Part shown: positions 7,568-15,285 of the stretch, one piece after another
Position numbering within the stretch: position 1 is the first letter of the stretch
How the letters are laid out: each line of letters begins with the position of its first letter
Source of the DNA: Clostridia bacterium
GTDB lineage: Bacteria; Bacillota; Clostridia; Christensenellales; Borkfalkiaceae
NCBI GenBank assembly: GCA_900767195.1
Contig: CAAFYG010000042.1
Coordinates: 1-27,480 of the forward strand
Reading direction: 5' to 3'
DNA: 27,480 bases
The notes under the pieces: model-generated
The model's database searches: none
The model's input: only the letters and a program-made list of their open reading frames with translations
What the model was told of the DNA's origin: nothing
Program-made: the position numbers and the translations under genes

Positions 7568-8179
7568 ATGAAAATTTATTCGATACACGATAAGGAATTT
7601 TTGCAGTACGGCGAAGCTTGGGAATGTCCGTTTTTCGGGCATTTCGAAGCGCAGTCGCAAAAAATCGCCGTGCCGGAAGCGGGTTGCTCGTACATGGCGG
7701 GCGTGCCTGCGTTCGAAACGGAAGAAACGCTGCTTTACTATCGCAAACTGTTCGGCGATATGGACGTGCAGATCGGCTATTGTTGGGGACGCAACGATAC
7801 GCTGAACGCGCTCGAATGGCATAAATCTTCCGAAGTGCATTGCGCGCTCGAAGATATGATTTTGCTGCTTGGCGACAGGCGCGAAACGGAAAACGGCTTT
7901 TTCGATACGAAACATATCAAAGCGTTTCTGGTGAAGAAAGGCGAATCGGTGGAAATCTATCAGACAACGCTGCATTTCTGCCCCGTGCTGCCGAAAAACG
8001 GGGTATTTAAAAACGTGGTGATTTTGCCGCGCGGCACGAATACGCCGCTTCGCACGGAATGTGAAGATAAAAAGCTCGTGGCGCGCAATAAATGGCTGAT
8101 TTGCCACGGCGAAAGCAAAAAACACGCGGATATGGGCAGAGTAATCGGCATTATCGGCGAAAATATCGTAGTGAAATAA
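7568..8179 (+). CDS. DUF4867 family protein (cupin-like, sugar operon associated)
   Basis: This 203-residue protein matches my recollection of DUF4867: MKIYSIHDKEFLQYG at the start, then VQIGYCWGRNDTLNALEWHK, AFLVKKGESVEIYQTTLHF and VVILPRGTNTPL. The family is about this length and occurs in Firmicute carbohydrate operons; its biochemical role is unknown. The charged His/Glu pattern (NALEWHKSSEVH) and beta-rich sequence suggest a cupin-type metal site, perhaps for a sugar epimerase or isomerase step, but that is inference. It lies 12 bp after the IolB gene. The ribosome binding site is weak (AGCGGA). Confidence 0.8.
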   Translation: MKIYSIHDKEFLQYGEAWECPFFGHFEAQSQKIAVPEAGCSYMAGVPAFETEETLLYYRKLFGDMDVQIGYCWGRNDTLNALEWHKSSEVHCALEDMILLLGDRRETENGFFDTKHIKAFLVKKGESVEIYQTTLHFCPVLPKNGVFKNVVILPRGTNTPLRTECEDKKLVARNKWLICHGESKKHADMGRVIGIIGENIVVK

Positions 8180-8192
8180 AGCAGGTGGAAGT

Positions 8193-9653
8193 ATGTATGT
8201 GCTTGGCGTGGATTTCGGCGGCGGCTCGGGCAAAGCTACGCTGATCAATGAAAAGGGCGAGGCTGTGGCGAAGGCTACCGCCGAATATCCCACGTTCTAC
8301 GGGGAAAACGGCAAGGCGGAGCAAAATCCGCTCGATTGGTACGCAGCCGCGTGTAAAAATATCCGCGCGGTGCTTCGCGGTATCAAAGCGGAAGAAGTGA
8401 AATGCGTCTGTTTCGACGCCGCCACCCACACCGCCGTTTTAACCGACGAACACGGCGCGCCCGTGTGCAACGCCGTGTACTGGACGGATACGCGCAGCGT
8501 AAAAGAAAAGCGGTATCTCGCCGAAAATTTCGGCGAAGAAATTTTCGGAAAGTGCAAGCACAATGTAGATACCATCTGGTCTTTGCCCGAAATTCTGTAT
8601 CTGAAAAACAACTTCCCCGAAGCGTTTAAAAAGGCGAAAAAAGTCACTTTCGCCAAAGATTTCGTCCGCGGCAGATTCACGGGCGATTTCGTCACCGATT
8701 ATATCGAAGCGCAGGGCAGTATGCTTTTCGATTTCGATCGCCGCGAGTGGGACGAACACCTGCTTTCTCTTGCGGGACTTAAAAAAGAAAACATGCCGAA
8801 AATCGTCCGTCCGCTCGATAAAGCGGGCGAAGTAACGGCGCAGGCGGCGGCGGATTCGGGTCTTGCCCCCGGCACGATCGTGATTTGCGGCAGCACGGAT
8901 ACGGCAATGGAAGTATTCGCGGCGGGCGGCGTAAAGCAGGGCGATATGACGCTGAAACTCGCTACGGCGGGCAGAATCTGCGTGCTTTCCGATCGGTATT
9001 ATCCCGATGATAATATTATCAACTATTCGTTTCTGAAAGAATCGTTGTACTATCCCGGCAGCGCAACGAAATCGTGCGCGGCTTCTCTCAGGTGGCTGCG
9101 CGATACGTTCGGCGGCACGTTCGAAGAATACAGCGCGGCGGCGGAAAAAATTCCCGTCGGGGCAGAAGGACTGATTTTTCACCCGTATCTCACGGGAGAA
9201 TTAACGCCCTATGCAAATCCCGCGCTTCGCGGCGGCTTCACGGGACTTTCGGCGCGGCACACCAAAGCACATTTCGCGCGCGCGGTGATGGAAGGCGTGG
9301 CGATGAGCCTTTTGGATTGCAAAGCGTATCTTGAAGAAAAGGGCGTGAAAATCGGCGAAGCGGCGTATGCGATCGGCGGCGGCGCGAAGAGCGAAGTGTG
9401 GCGGCAGATCGTAGCCGACGCATTGAATCTCACGCTGATCAGAACGGAAAACAACGATTCGTCGTTCGGCTCGGCGATGTGCGCGGGCATTTACGCGGGA
9501 TTTTTCAAAGATTTCGAAGACGCGAGCAAAACCTGCCGCAAAGTGACCGGCACAACAACGCCGATTCAAGAAAACACGGAAAAATACGCGCTCGAATTTC
9601 AAAAATACAAAAAAATCAGCCGATTTTTCATGGTATTAGCCGATGAAAGATAA
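8193..9653 (+). CDS. FGGY-family carbohydrate kinase (xylulokinase-like)
   Basis: This 486-residue protein has both FGGY halves. The N-terminal half begins VLGVDFGGGSGKATLI (phosphate loop) and has CFDAATHTAVLTD and VYWTDTRS. The hinge carries the likely catalytic Asp236 in CGSTDTAMEVFAAGG. The C-terminal half has GGFTGLSARHTKAHFARAVMEG and AIGGGAKSEVWRQIVADAL. It is most like xylulokinases, which phosphorylate ketoses, but the family also covers fuculose, rhamnulose and ribulose kinases. Next to an isomerase of the fucose/arabinose family and a class II aldolase, it may make the ketose phosphate that is then cleaved. AGGTGGAAG precedes the ATG. The end overlaps the ETF gene by 11 bp. Confidence 0.88.
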   Translation: MYVLGVDFGGGSGKATLINEKGEAVAKATAEYPTFYGENGKAEQNPLDWYAAACKNIRAVLRGIKAEEVKCVCFDAATHTAVLTDEHGAPVCNAVYWTDTRSVKEKRYLAENFGEEIFGKCKHNVDTIWSLPEILYLKNNFPEAFKKAKKVTFAKDFVRGRFTGDFVTDYIEAQGSMLFDFDRREWDEHLLSLAGLKKENMPKIVRPLDKAGEVTAQAAADSGLAPGTIVICGSTDTAMEVFAAGGVKQGDMTLKLATAGRICVLSDRYYPDDNIINYSFLKESLYYPGSATKSCAASLRWLRDTFGGTFEEYSAAAEKIPVGAEGLIFHPYLTGELTPYANPALRGGFTGLSARHTKAHFARAVMEGVAMSLLDCKAYLEEKGVKIGEAAYAIGGGAKSEVWRQIVADALNLTLIRTENNDSSFGSAMCAGIYAGFFKDFEDASKTCRKVTGTTTPIQENTEKYALEFQKYKKISRFFMVLADER

Positions 9654-11010
9654 AAAAGTAGTCGTATGCCTGAAATATTTCAAAGGCGAATTAAATCCGT
9701 TCGACGGCGCGGCACTCGAATGTGCGCTTGAAGCGGGGTTTTCAAATATCGTCGCGCTTACCATGTCGCCGCCTTCCGCGTCGGGCGCGTTCGAATCGCT
9801 CGCCCGGCTCGGCGTGCGATGCGTAATGCTCAGCGACGGGCTGTTCGCGGGCAGCGATACGCAGGCAACGAGCCTTGTGCTTGCAAAAGCGATTTTCCGT
9901 CTGCAACCCGACTACGTATTTTGCGGCAGACAGAGCGTAGACGGCGATACGGCGCAAGTACCGCCGATGCTTGCCGAGCGGCTCGGCTTTGCGATAAAAA
10001 CGCGGGTGATGGAATTTGACGGCGAAAATTTCACGCTGCGCGGCGGCGAAAAGCGGGCGCTATCAAAAAACACGGTGCTTACGTTCGAAAAAATCCGCAC
10101 GCTGCGGTTTCCTTCGATTTTCTCGAAAGCGGGCAAAGCGGAAATATGGAATAACGCCGCGCTGCAAATCGAAGAACATCGTCTGGGAATGAAAGGTTCG
10201 CCCACGCGCGTGATTCGCTCGTATGAAAGCGGCGTGGGGCGCAGAAATTGCCGTTTCGTGGGCGCGGATCAGCTCGAAACGCTGATTTTAAACGGTTTGA
10301 AAACGCAGAAAGCCGAGCCTGTGCGGGCGGCGGAAAACAAGCTCGATACGGCGTATTTCGTCGGCAACGTAAGAAAAATCGCCGAAAGCGTGGCAAAAAG
10401 CGCGATCGAAATTTGCGCGAAAAATAAAACGGCGGCGGAAATCGCTGCGGAAATTCAGGAAAAAAACGCACATACGGTGCTTTGGGAAAGCCGCGAAGAT
10501 CTTAAAATACTCGCCGCGCGCACAGCCGTTCTCACGGGTGCGGGGCTTTGCGCCGACTGTATATCTTTCCGCGCGGAAAACGGCAAACTCGTCATGACGC
10601 GCCCCGCGCTCGGCGGCAACGTCACGGCGGACATCGTCTGCGAAAGCCAAACGGCGTTTGCCACGGTGCGCACGAACGAATCGAAAGGGGCGGACGTGAT
10701 TTTTGCTATCGGCAAAGGCGCGGCGGAGCAGGCGGATAAAATCGCAACGCTTGCGGAAAAATACGGCGCGGAAGTCTGCTGTTCGCGTATCGTGGCGGAT
10801 AGCGGAATATTGCCGTATGAAAAGCAGGTGGGGCTTACGGGCAGAACGGTGAGTCCGAAAGTGTATGTGGCGTTCGGCATATCGGGGGCGGTGCAGCACA
10901 CCTGCGCCATCGCGGGTGCGGGTACGGTGATCGCCGTGAATACGGATAAAAACGCGCGGATTTTCGATTATGCCGATTTCGGCGTCGTCGCGGATATTTC
11001 AAGGTTGTAA
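9643..11010 (+). CDS. Single-chain electron transfer flavoprotein (EtfB-EtfA fusion)
   Basis: One 455-residue chain carries both ETF subunits. The N-terminal part is beta-like (KVVVCLKYFKGELNPFDGAAL at 5, and the nucleotide motif VDGDTAQVPPMLAERLG from Val99). The C-terminal part is alpha-like, with the FAD signature from Gly397 (GLTGRTVSPKVYVAFGISGA, then AVNTDKNARIFDYADFGVVAD). Two separate genes would give nearly 600 residues, so the fusion is compact and the N-terminal part of the alpha half is reduced. It starts inside the kinase gene with no clear ribosome binding site, so translation is probably coupled. The likely partner is the FAD dehydrogenase at the head of the operon. Whether it bifurcates electrons cannot be decided by eye. 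Confidence 0.88.
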   Translation: MKDKKVVVCLKYFKGELNPFDGAALECALEAGFSNIVALTMSPPSASGAFESLARLGVRCVMLSDGLFAGSDTQATSLVLAKAIFRLQPDYVFCGRQSVDGDTAQVPPMLAERLGFAIKTRVMEFDGENFTLRGGEKRALSKNTVLTFEKIRTLRFPSIFSKAGKAEIWNNAALQIEEHRLGMKGSPTRVIRSYESGVGRRNCRFVGADQLETLILNGLKTQKAEPVRAAENKLDTAYFVGNVRKIAESVAKSAIEICAKNKTAAEIAAEIQEKNAHTVLWESREDLKILAARTAVLTGAGLCADCISFRAENGKLVMTRPALGGNVTADIVCESQTAFATVRTNESKGADVIFAIGKGAAEQADKIATLAEKYGAEVCCSRIVADSGILPYEKQVGLTGRTVSPKVYVAFGISGAVQHTCAIAGAGTVIAVNTDKNARIFDYADFGVVADISRL

Positions 11011-11048
11011 TTTCAATGTTGTAATTGCAAAGTGGTAGCGGGCAGGGT

Positions 11049-12023
11049 ATGAATGTTTTTTTGCCGATTTTAAATCAGATGATTTTTCTGTTTGCGTTTA
11101 TTCTGATCGGGTACGCGTTGTTCAAGTCGAAAAAAATCCCCGAAAATTCGGCCACCGCGCTTTCGGGATTAGAAACTTTCGTATTCATTCCCGCGCTGAT
11201 CATGGGTACGTTCATGGAAAAATGCACGGTGGAAACGCTCTCTTCCGCGTGGAAAATTCTGCTGATTTCCGCCGTAACGCTCGCCGTGATTCTGCCTTTA
11301 TCGCTCGTCGTCGCGAAACTGTGCTTCAAAGAGCGTTTTCTGCAAAACATAGGGGCATACGGTCTGGCTTTTGCGAATTTTTCTTTCATGGGCAACGCGA
11401 TCATGAGCGCGGTCTTCCCCGAAATTTTCTTCGAATACACCGTGTTCACGCTGCCGTTCTGGTTTATGATCTACCTTTACGGTGCGCCCGTGCTGCTCAT
11501 TGCCGAAGAAAAAACGCCCGGGCAAAACGCCGTGCTTGCGCGGCTGAAATCGTTGGCAAACCCCATGTGCTTCGGCATGCTCGCGGGCATCCTTCTCGGC
11601 TTGACGGGACTGGGCGCGAAACTGCCTTCTTCCGTGCGATCGGTGGTGAAAGTTTCGGGGGATTGCATGTCGCCCGTAGCGATGCTACTCACGGGCATGA
11701 CGATCGCGAAAGCCGATCTTCCCGTGCTGCTGAAAAAATGGCGGCTGTATATTCTCACGGCAATCAAATTGCTGCTGTACCCCGCGCTCGCGCTCATCGT
11801 CTGCCTGATTTTTCAAGGCGGCGCGGCGGGCGGAATGTTCGGCAAAGAAGTAAAAATCTGCCTGATCTGTTTTGCGGGCATGCCGTTCGGCTTAAACGGC
11901 ATCGTGATTCCCGCTTCTTACGGAAAAGACACTTCCGACGCTTCCGCCATGGCGCTGATTTCGCACTTTTTTTCGGTGTTCACCATCCCCGTCGTATTCC
12001 TGCTGGCGCAATACGTTGTATAA
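11049..12023 (+). CDS. AEC-family membrane transporter
   Basis: This 325-residue protein has about ten hydrophobic segments in two halves, beginning LPILNQMIFLFAFILIGYAL, with LPLSLVVAKLCF, FANFSFMGNAIMSA, MLAGILLGLTGLG and SPVAMLLTGMTIA. It ends FSVFTIPVVFLLAQYVV. The AEC (auxin efflux carrier) family moves organic anions such as malonate or malate in bacteria. It is the only transporter in this operon, so it may import a sugar acid or export an acid end product; I cannot tell which. I choose ATG 11049, with a GGCAGGG before it. A TTG at 11025 in the same frame would add eight residues and has no ribosome binding site. Confidence 0.85.
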   Translation: MNVFLPILNQMIFLFAFILIGYALFKSKKIPENSATALSGLETFVFIPALIMGTFMEKCTVETLSSAWKILLISAVTLAVILPLSLVVAKLCFKERFLQNIGAYGLAFANFSFMGNAIMSAVFPEIFFEYTVFTLPFWFMIYLYGAPVLLIAEEKTPGQNAVLARLKSLANPMCFGMLAGILLGLTGLGAKLPSSVRSVVKVSGDCMSPVAMLLTGMTIAKADLPVLLKKWRLYILTAIKLLLYPALALIVCLIFQGGAAGGMFGKEVKICLICFAGMPFGLNGIVIPASYGKDTSDASAMALISHFFSVFTIPVVFLLAQYVV

Positions 12024-12067
12024 AAATGCGTTGTTAAAACGATAAAAAATAAGTAAGGAGAAAAGAT

Positions 12068-13468
12068 ATGCTGAATTATCATTTGAAAATCGGACTTCTT
12101 CCGATCAGACGTTACATCAAAGAGCCACCCAAGAGGATTGGAATTTTTCAGAGCGATTACGCCGTGGAAAATAAAGTCGCGTGTCTGAAATATATCAAAG
12201 AGCATTATTCCGACGAGCAGACGACTTTTATAGACATCGACTGGTTGAACGACGAAGGGCTTTTGTATCTCGATGCCGACTGCGATAAAGTGGCGGAATA
12301 TTTCCGCAAAGAAGAGATCGACGCGTTGTTTATCATCAACTGCAATTTCGGTCAGGAAAACTGCGCGGGACTTGTGGCGAAGCAGCTGCACGTGCCTACG
12401 CTTTTGTGGGGCGCGCGCGATCGCAATTTTTCAAATAATATCCGCTACACCGATACGCAATGCGGCTTGTTTGCGATGAGCAAGCAGTTAAAGCGAAACA
12501 ACGTGAAATTTTCGTATATCGAAAACTGCGACGTCGCCGCGCCCGCGTTCGACGAAGGCATAAAGCGGTTTTTCGGCGTTGCGTGCATGGTGAAAAATTT
12601 CAGAAACATGAAAATCCTGCAAGTCGGCACGCGGGTGAAGCCTTTCAAATCGATCATGTACAACGAACTCGAACTGGCCGAAAAATTCGGCGTGGATATC
12701 GTGGCGTTCAATCTTGCCGAAGCGGTAAGCGATCTCAAAGAAATCTACGATACGAAGCAGACGGAATTAAACGGCGAGTTGATCGCGCTTAAAAATGCGT
12801 TCGACTGCGGCTCGCTGAGCGACGAATATCTCAAAAAAATGCTCTGTATCGTTCACTACTACGAAAATCTTGCAAAAGCAAACGATTGCAATATCATCAG
12901 CGGCGAGTGCTGGACGGGCATTTCGCTCGGCTGGGGCGCAAATCCCTGCCTTGCCATGTGCCTGCTTGCGGATAAAGACGTATACGTCACCTGCGAATGG
13001 GATATTCACATGACGATAACGAACGTGCTTCTGCTTTCGGCAACGCGCGGCAAAGAGAAACCGATTCAAGGCGAATTTACCTGCCGCCACCCCGAAAACG
13101 ATAACGCGGAATTATTATGGCATTGCGGACCGTTTCCGCTGAAATACAAAGCGCCGGGCGAAAAACCGTGGCTGTACAATACGAAGCCGTCTTTCCGCCT
13201 GAAAGACGGGGAATACACCATCGCGAGATTTCAGGCGGAAAAGGGGAAATACTATCTGTTCGCGGATAAATTTAACACCTGCGAAGGGCCGAAAACGTTC
13301 GGCACGTATATGTGGGCGCAATTCAAAGATCTGCCCAAGCTCGAAAGAAAGCTCGTGGAAGGCCCGTACATTCACCACATGTCCGAAATTCCCGGCGATT
13401 ATACGGAATATTTCAAAGATTTTACGAAGTATTTCGACGAGATTCAATTCGACAACGCGGAAATGTAA
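12068..13468 (+). CDS. L-fucose/L-arabinose isomerase family protein
   Basis: This 466-residue protein has the three-domain layout of the FucI/AraA superfamily. The N-terminal Rossmann-like part has RIGIFQSDYAV and ALFIINCNFGQENCAG. The middle has KILQVGTRVKPFKSIMYNE and SGECWTGISLGWGANPCLAM (Glu280). The metal-site region has VTCEWDIHMTITN (Glu310, Asp312) and LLWHCGPFPLKY (His352). The family interconverts aldoses and ketoses with a divalent metal. It does not look like a standard AraA or FucI, so the sugar is open. AAGGAG lies 7 bp before the ATG, and it is followed after 27 bp by the aldolase. An isomerase, kinase and aldolase in one operon fit classic deoxysugar or pentose breakdown. Confidence 0.82.
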   Translation: MLNYHLKIGLLPIRRYIKEPPKRIGIFQSDYAVENKVACLKYIKEHYSDEQTTFIDIDWLNDEGLLYLDADCDKVAEYFRKEEIDALFIINCNFGQENCAGLVAKQLHVPTLLWGARDRNFSNNIRYTDTQCGLFAMSKQLKRNNVKFSYIENCDVAAPAFDEGIKRFFGVACMVKNFRNMKILQVGTRVKPFKSIMYNELELAEKFGVDIVAFNLAEAVSDLKEIYDTKQTELNGELIALKNAFDCGSLSDEYLKKMLCIVHYYENLAKANDCNIISGECWTGISLGWGANPCLAMCLLADKDVYVTCEWDIHMTITNVLLLSATRGKEKPIQGEFTCRHPENDNAELLWHCGPFPLKYKAPGEKPWLYNTKPSFRLKDGEYTIARFQAEKGKYYLFADKFNTCEGPKTFGTYMWAQFKDLPKLERKLVEGPYIHHMSEIPGDYTEYFKDFTKYFDEIQFDNAEM

Positions 13469-13495
13469 GGAATAAAAAACAAGGAGAAACAAAAA

Positions 13496-14332
13496 ATGTT
13501 GGTAGAATTAAAAGAAATTCTTTCTATGGCGGAAGAAGGCGGCTACTGCGTGCCTGCTTTCAACGTGTACAATATCGAAACGGCGCGGGGCGTGGTAAAT
13601 GCGGCGGAAGAGCTGCGCGCGCCCGTGATTTTGCAGTTTTACAGCCGGCTCGTCACAAGCAAAGTCGCCGAAGACGTAGCCCCCGTGGTACGCGATATGG
13701 CGCGGCGGGCAAGCGTTCCCGTGTGCTTTCATCTTGATCACGGCGCGGGCGAATGTGAAGTTGTCCGCTCGCTTCGCATGGGCATGACGGGCATTATGAT
13801 CGATGCCTCCACGGAAGAATTCGAAGAGAATATCCGTAAAACGAAAAACGTGGTGCGGCTTTGCGATTATGTGGGCGTGGGCGTAGAAGGCGAGCTTGGG
13901 CATATCGGCAAGGCGGCGGACGGCGACGAAAACGTCATCGCCGAGTACACCCGCCCGGACGAAGCGGAAAAATACGTGAATGAAACGGGCGTGTGCGCGC
14001 TCGCCGTAATGGTAGGCACGGCGCACGGCAGATACAAAAAAGCGCCGGTACTCGATATCGCGCGCATCAGAGAAATCAAAAAAGCCACGAATATCGCACT
14101 CGTGTTGCACGGCGGCAGCGGCGTACCCGATGATCAGATCAGGGCGGCGATCGGCGCGGGCGTGCGCAAAATGAATTTCAGCACAGATCTTTGCTATACT
14201 TTCCTCGACGCCTGCCGCGAACGCGATAAGAGCATTGTAGGGATCGATTTATTCATGACAGAGCCGATCGCGCGGGTGCAGGGCTTCGCGGAAACGAAAA
14301 TCAAAGTTCTCGGGGCGGCGGGAAGAGTATGA
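13496..14332 (+). CDS. Class II aldolase (FbaA/GatY/IolJ family)
   Basis: This 278-residue zinc aldolase has CFHLDHGAGE (catalytic Asp81, zinc ligand His82), GVEGELGHIG (Glu131, Glu133), GTAHGRYKK (His177) and LVLHGGSGVPD (His205), all in the family order. The phosphate-binding end is MNFSTDLCYTF. The length is that of GatY/KbaY/IolJ rather than the longer FbaA of E. coli. These enzymes split ketose phosphates into dihydroxyacetone phosphate and an aldehyde. IolJ gives malonate semialdehyde from the inositol intermediate; GatY works on tagatose bisphosphate. Context does not settle which applies. AAGGAG lies 10 bp before the ATG. The stop overlaps the start of the PfkB kinase by 4 bp (ATGA). 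Confidence 0.92.
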   Translation: MLVELKEILSMAEEGGYCVPAFNVYNIETARGVVNAAEELRAPVILQFYSRLVTSKVAEDVAPVVRDMARRASVPVCFHLDHGAGECEVVRSLRMGMTGIMIDASTEEFEENIRKTKNVVRLCDYVGVGVEGELGHIGKAADGDENVIAEYTRPDEAEKYVNETGVCALAVMVGTAHGRYKKAPVLDIARIREIKKATNIALVLHGGSGVPDDQIRAAIGAGVRKMNFSTDLCYTFLDACRERDKSIVGIDLFMTEPIARVQGFAETKIKVLGAAGRV

Positions 14333-15219
14333 AAAGAGTAGTGGGGTTAGGAGCGTGCGTAATGGATACGCTCATCAACTGCGATCGGTATCCCGCAGAA
14401 GATACAAAGCAAAAGGCGGAAAGCGTTTTTGTTTCGGGCGGCGGACCGGTGGGCAACGCGCTTGTGGTTTTAAGCAAGCTCGGCGTACGGGCGGAAGTGA
14501 TCGGCGCGTTTGCGGACGATAACGCCGGCGCGTATCTTCTCGGCGATTTTCAAAAGTACGGCGTGGAAACGAAAAACGCGGCGTGCGTGAAAAATACGGC
14601 TTCTTTCACTTCGTATATCGTCTTATCCGAAAGCGCGCAAACGCGTACCTGCGTGTTCGATCGGGGAACAGTACCCGATGATCCCGTCAATGTGCGTTTC
14701 GGCGCGATCGACGGGGCGGCTGCGCTTCATCTCGACGGCAACTATCTTCAATCCGCAATCGCCGCGGCGAAGTACGCCAAAGCAAACGGAGTGAAAGTCA
14801 GCCTTGATGCGGGCGGGTTGTATCCCGGGATCGAAACGTTGCTGCCGTATGCGGATATACTGATTCCTTCGGCGGAATTTGCGAAAGGGATCACGGGCAA
14901 AGCGGAAATTCCCGAAGCGATGGCGGCGCTCGCCGAAAAATACTGCCCGGAAATTCTTGCGGTGACGGACGGCAGTAACGGCGGCTATTATTGGAACGGC
15001 GAAAAAGCCGTGCATTACGCAAGCGTGCAGGTGAAAGCGATCGACAGCAACGGCGCGGGCGATACCTTCCACGGCGCGTTTCTCGCGGCGTACTGCGGCG
15101 GTAAAAGCGTGGAAGAATGTTGCAGATTCGCAAGCGCGGTCGCTGCGTATAAATGTACGCACAAGGGCGCGAGAACGTATCCGCTGAGCATGGAAATCGC
15201 CGAAACTTTAATCGGCTGA
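14329..15219 (+). CDS. PfkB/ribokinase-family sugar kinase
   Basis: This 296-residue kinase has the first PfkB signature (SGGGPVGNALVVLSKLG, from about residue 36) and the second (AIDSNGAGDTFHGAFLAAY) with catalytic base Asp245. The family phosphorylates ribose, fructose, tagatose 6-phosphate, 2-keto-3-deoxygluconate and, as IolC, 5-dehydro-2-deoxygluconate. Translation is coupled to the aldolase through a 4-bp overlap, which suggests that the two act in sequence, as IolC and IolJ do. It is the last gene of the operon; a terminator follows 18 bp after the stop. The exact substrate is not shown by the sequence. Confidence 0.9.
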   Translation: MKRVVGLGACVMDTLINCDRYPAEDTKQKAESVFVSGGGPVGNALVVLSKLGVRAEVIGAFADDNAGAYLLGDFQKYGVETKNAACVKNTASFTSYIVLSESAQTRTCVFDRGTVPDDPVNVRFGAIDGAAALHLDGNYLQSAIAAAKYAKANGVKVSLDAGGLYPGIETLLPYADILIPSAEFAKGITGKAEIPEAMAALAEKYCPEILAVTDGSNGGYYWNGEKAVHYASVQVKAIDSNGAGDTFHGAFLAAYCGGKSVEECCRFASAVAAYKCTHKGARTYPLSMEIAETLIG

Positions 15220-15237
15220 GAGCCTTATAAATATGTA

Positions 15238-15268
15238 AAAAAAGTCCGGCGGGATGCCGGACTTTTTT
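15238..15268. terminator. Bidirectional intrinsic terminator
   Basis: A perfect 13-bp stem (six A then GTCCGGC; GCCGGAC then six T) encloses a 5-base loop GGGAT. A-runs on one side and T-runs on the other make it a terminator on both strands. It ends the ten-gene operon and the convergent GH94 gene, whose stop is 18 bp away. Confidence 0.95.
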
Positions 15269-15285
15269 CAAGCAAAAAATGATTT

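Noticed and set aside
6689..8293. A 534-residue open frame on the minus strand
   Set aside because: It lies antisense across the IolB-type and DUF4867 genes, is rich in R, F, H and A with no domain pattern, and results from the codon bias of the real genes.
4242..15219. Complete myo-inositol catabolic operon
   Set aside because: Only IolB-, IolC- and IolJ-like proteins are present; no IolG, IolE, IolD or IolA is seen in the window.
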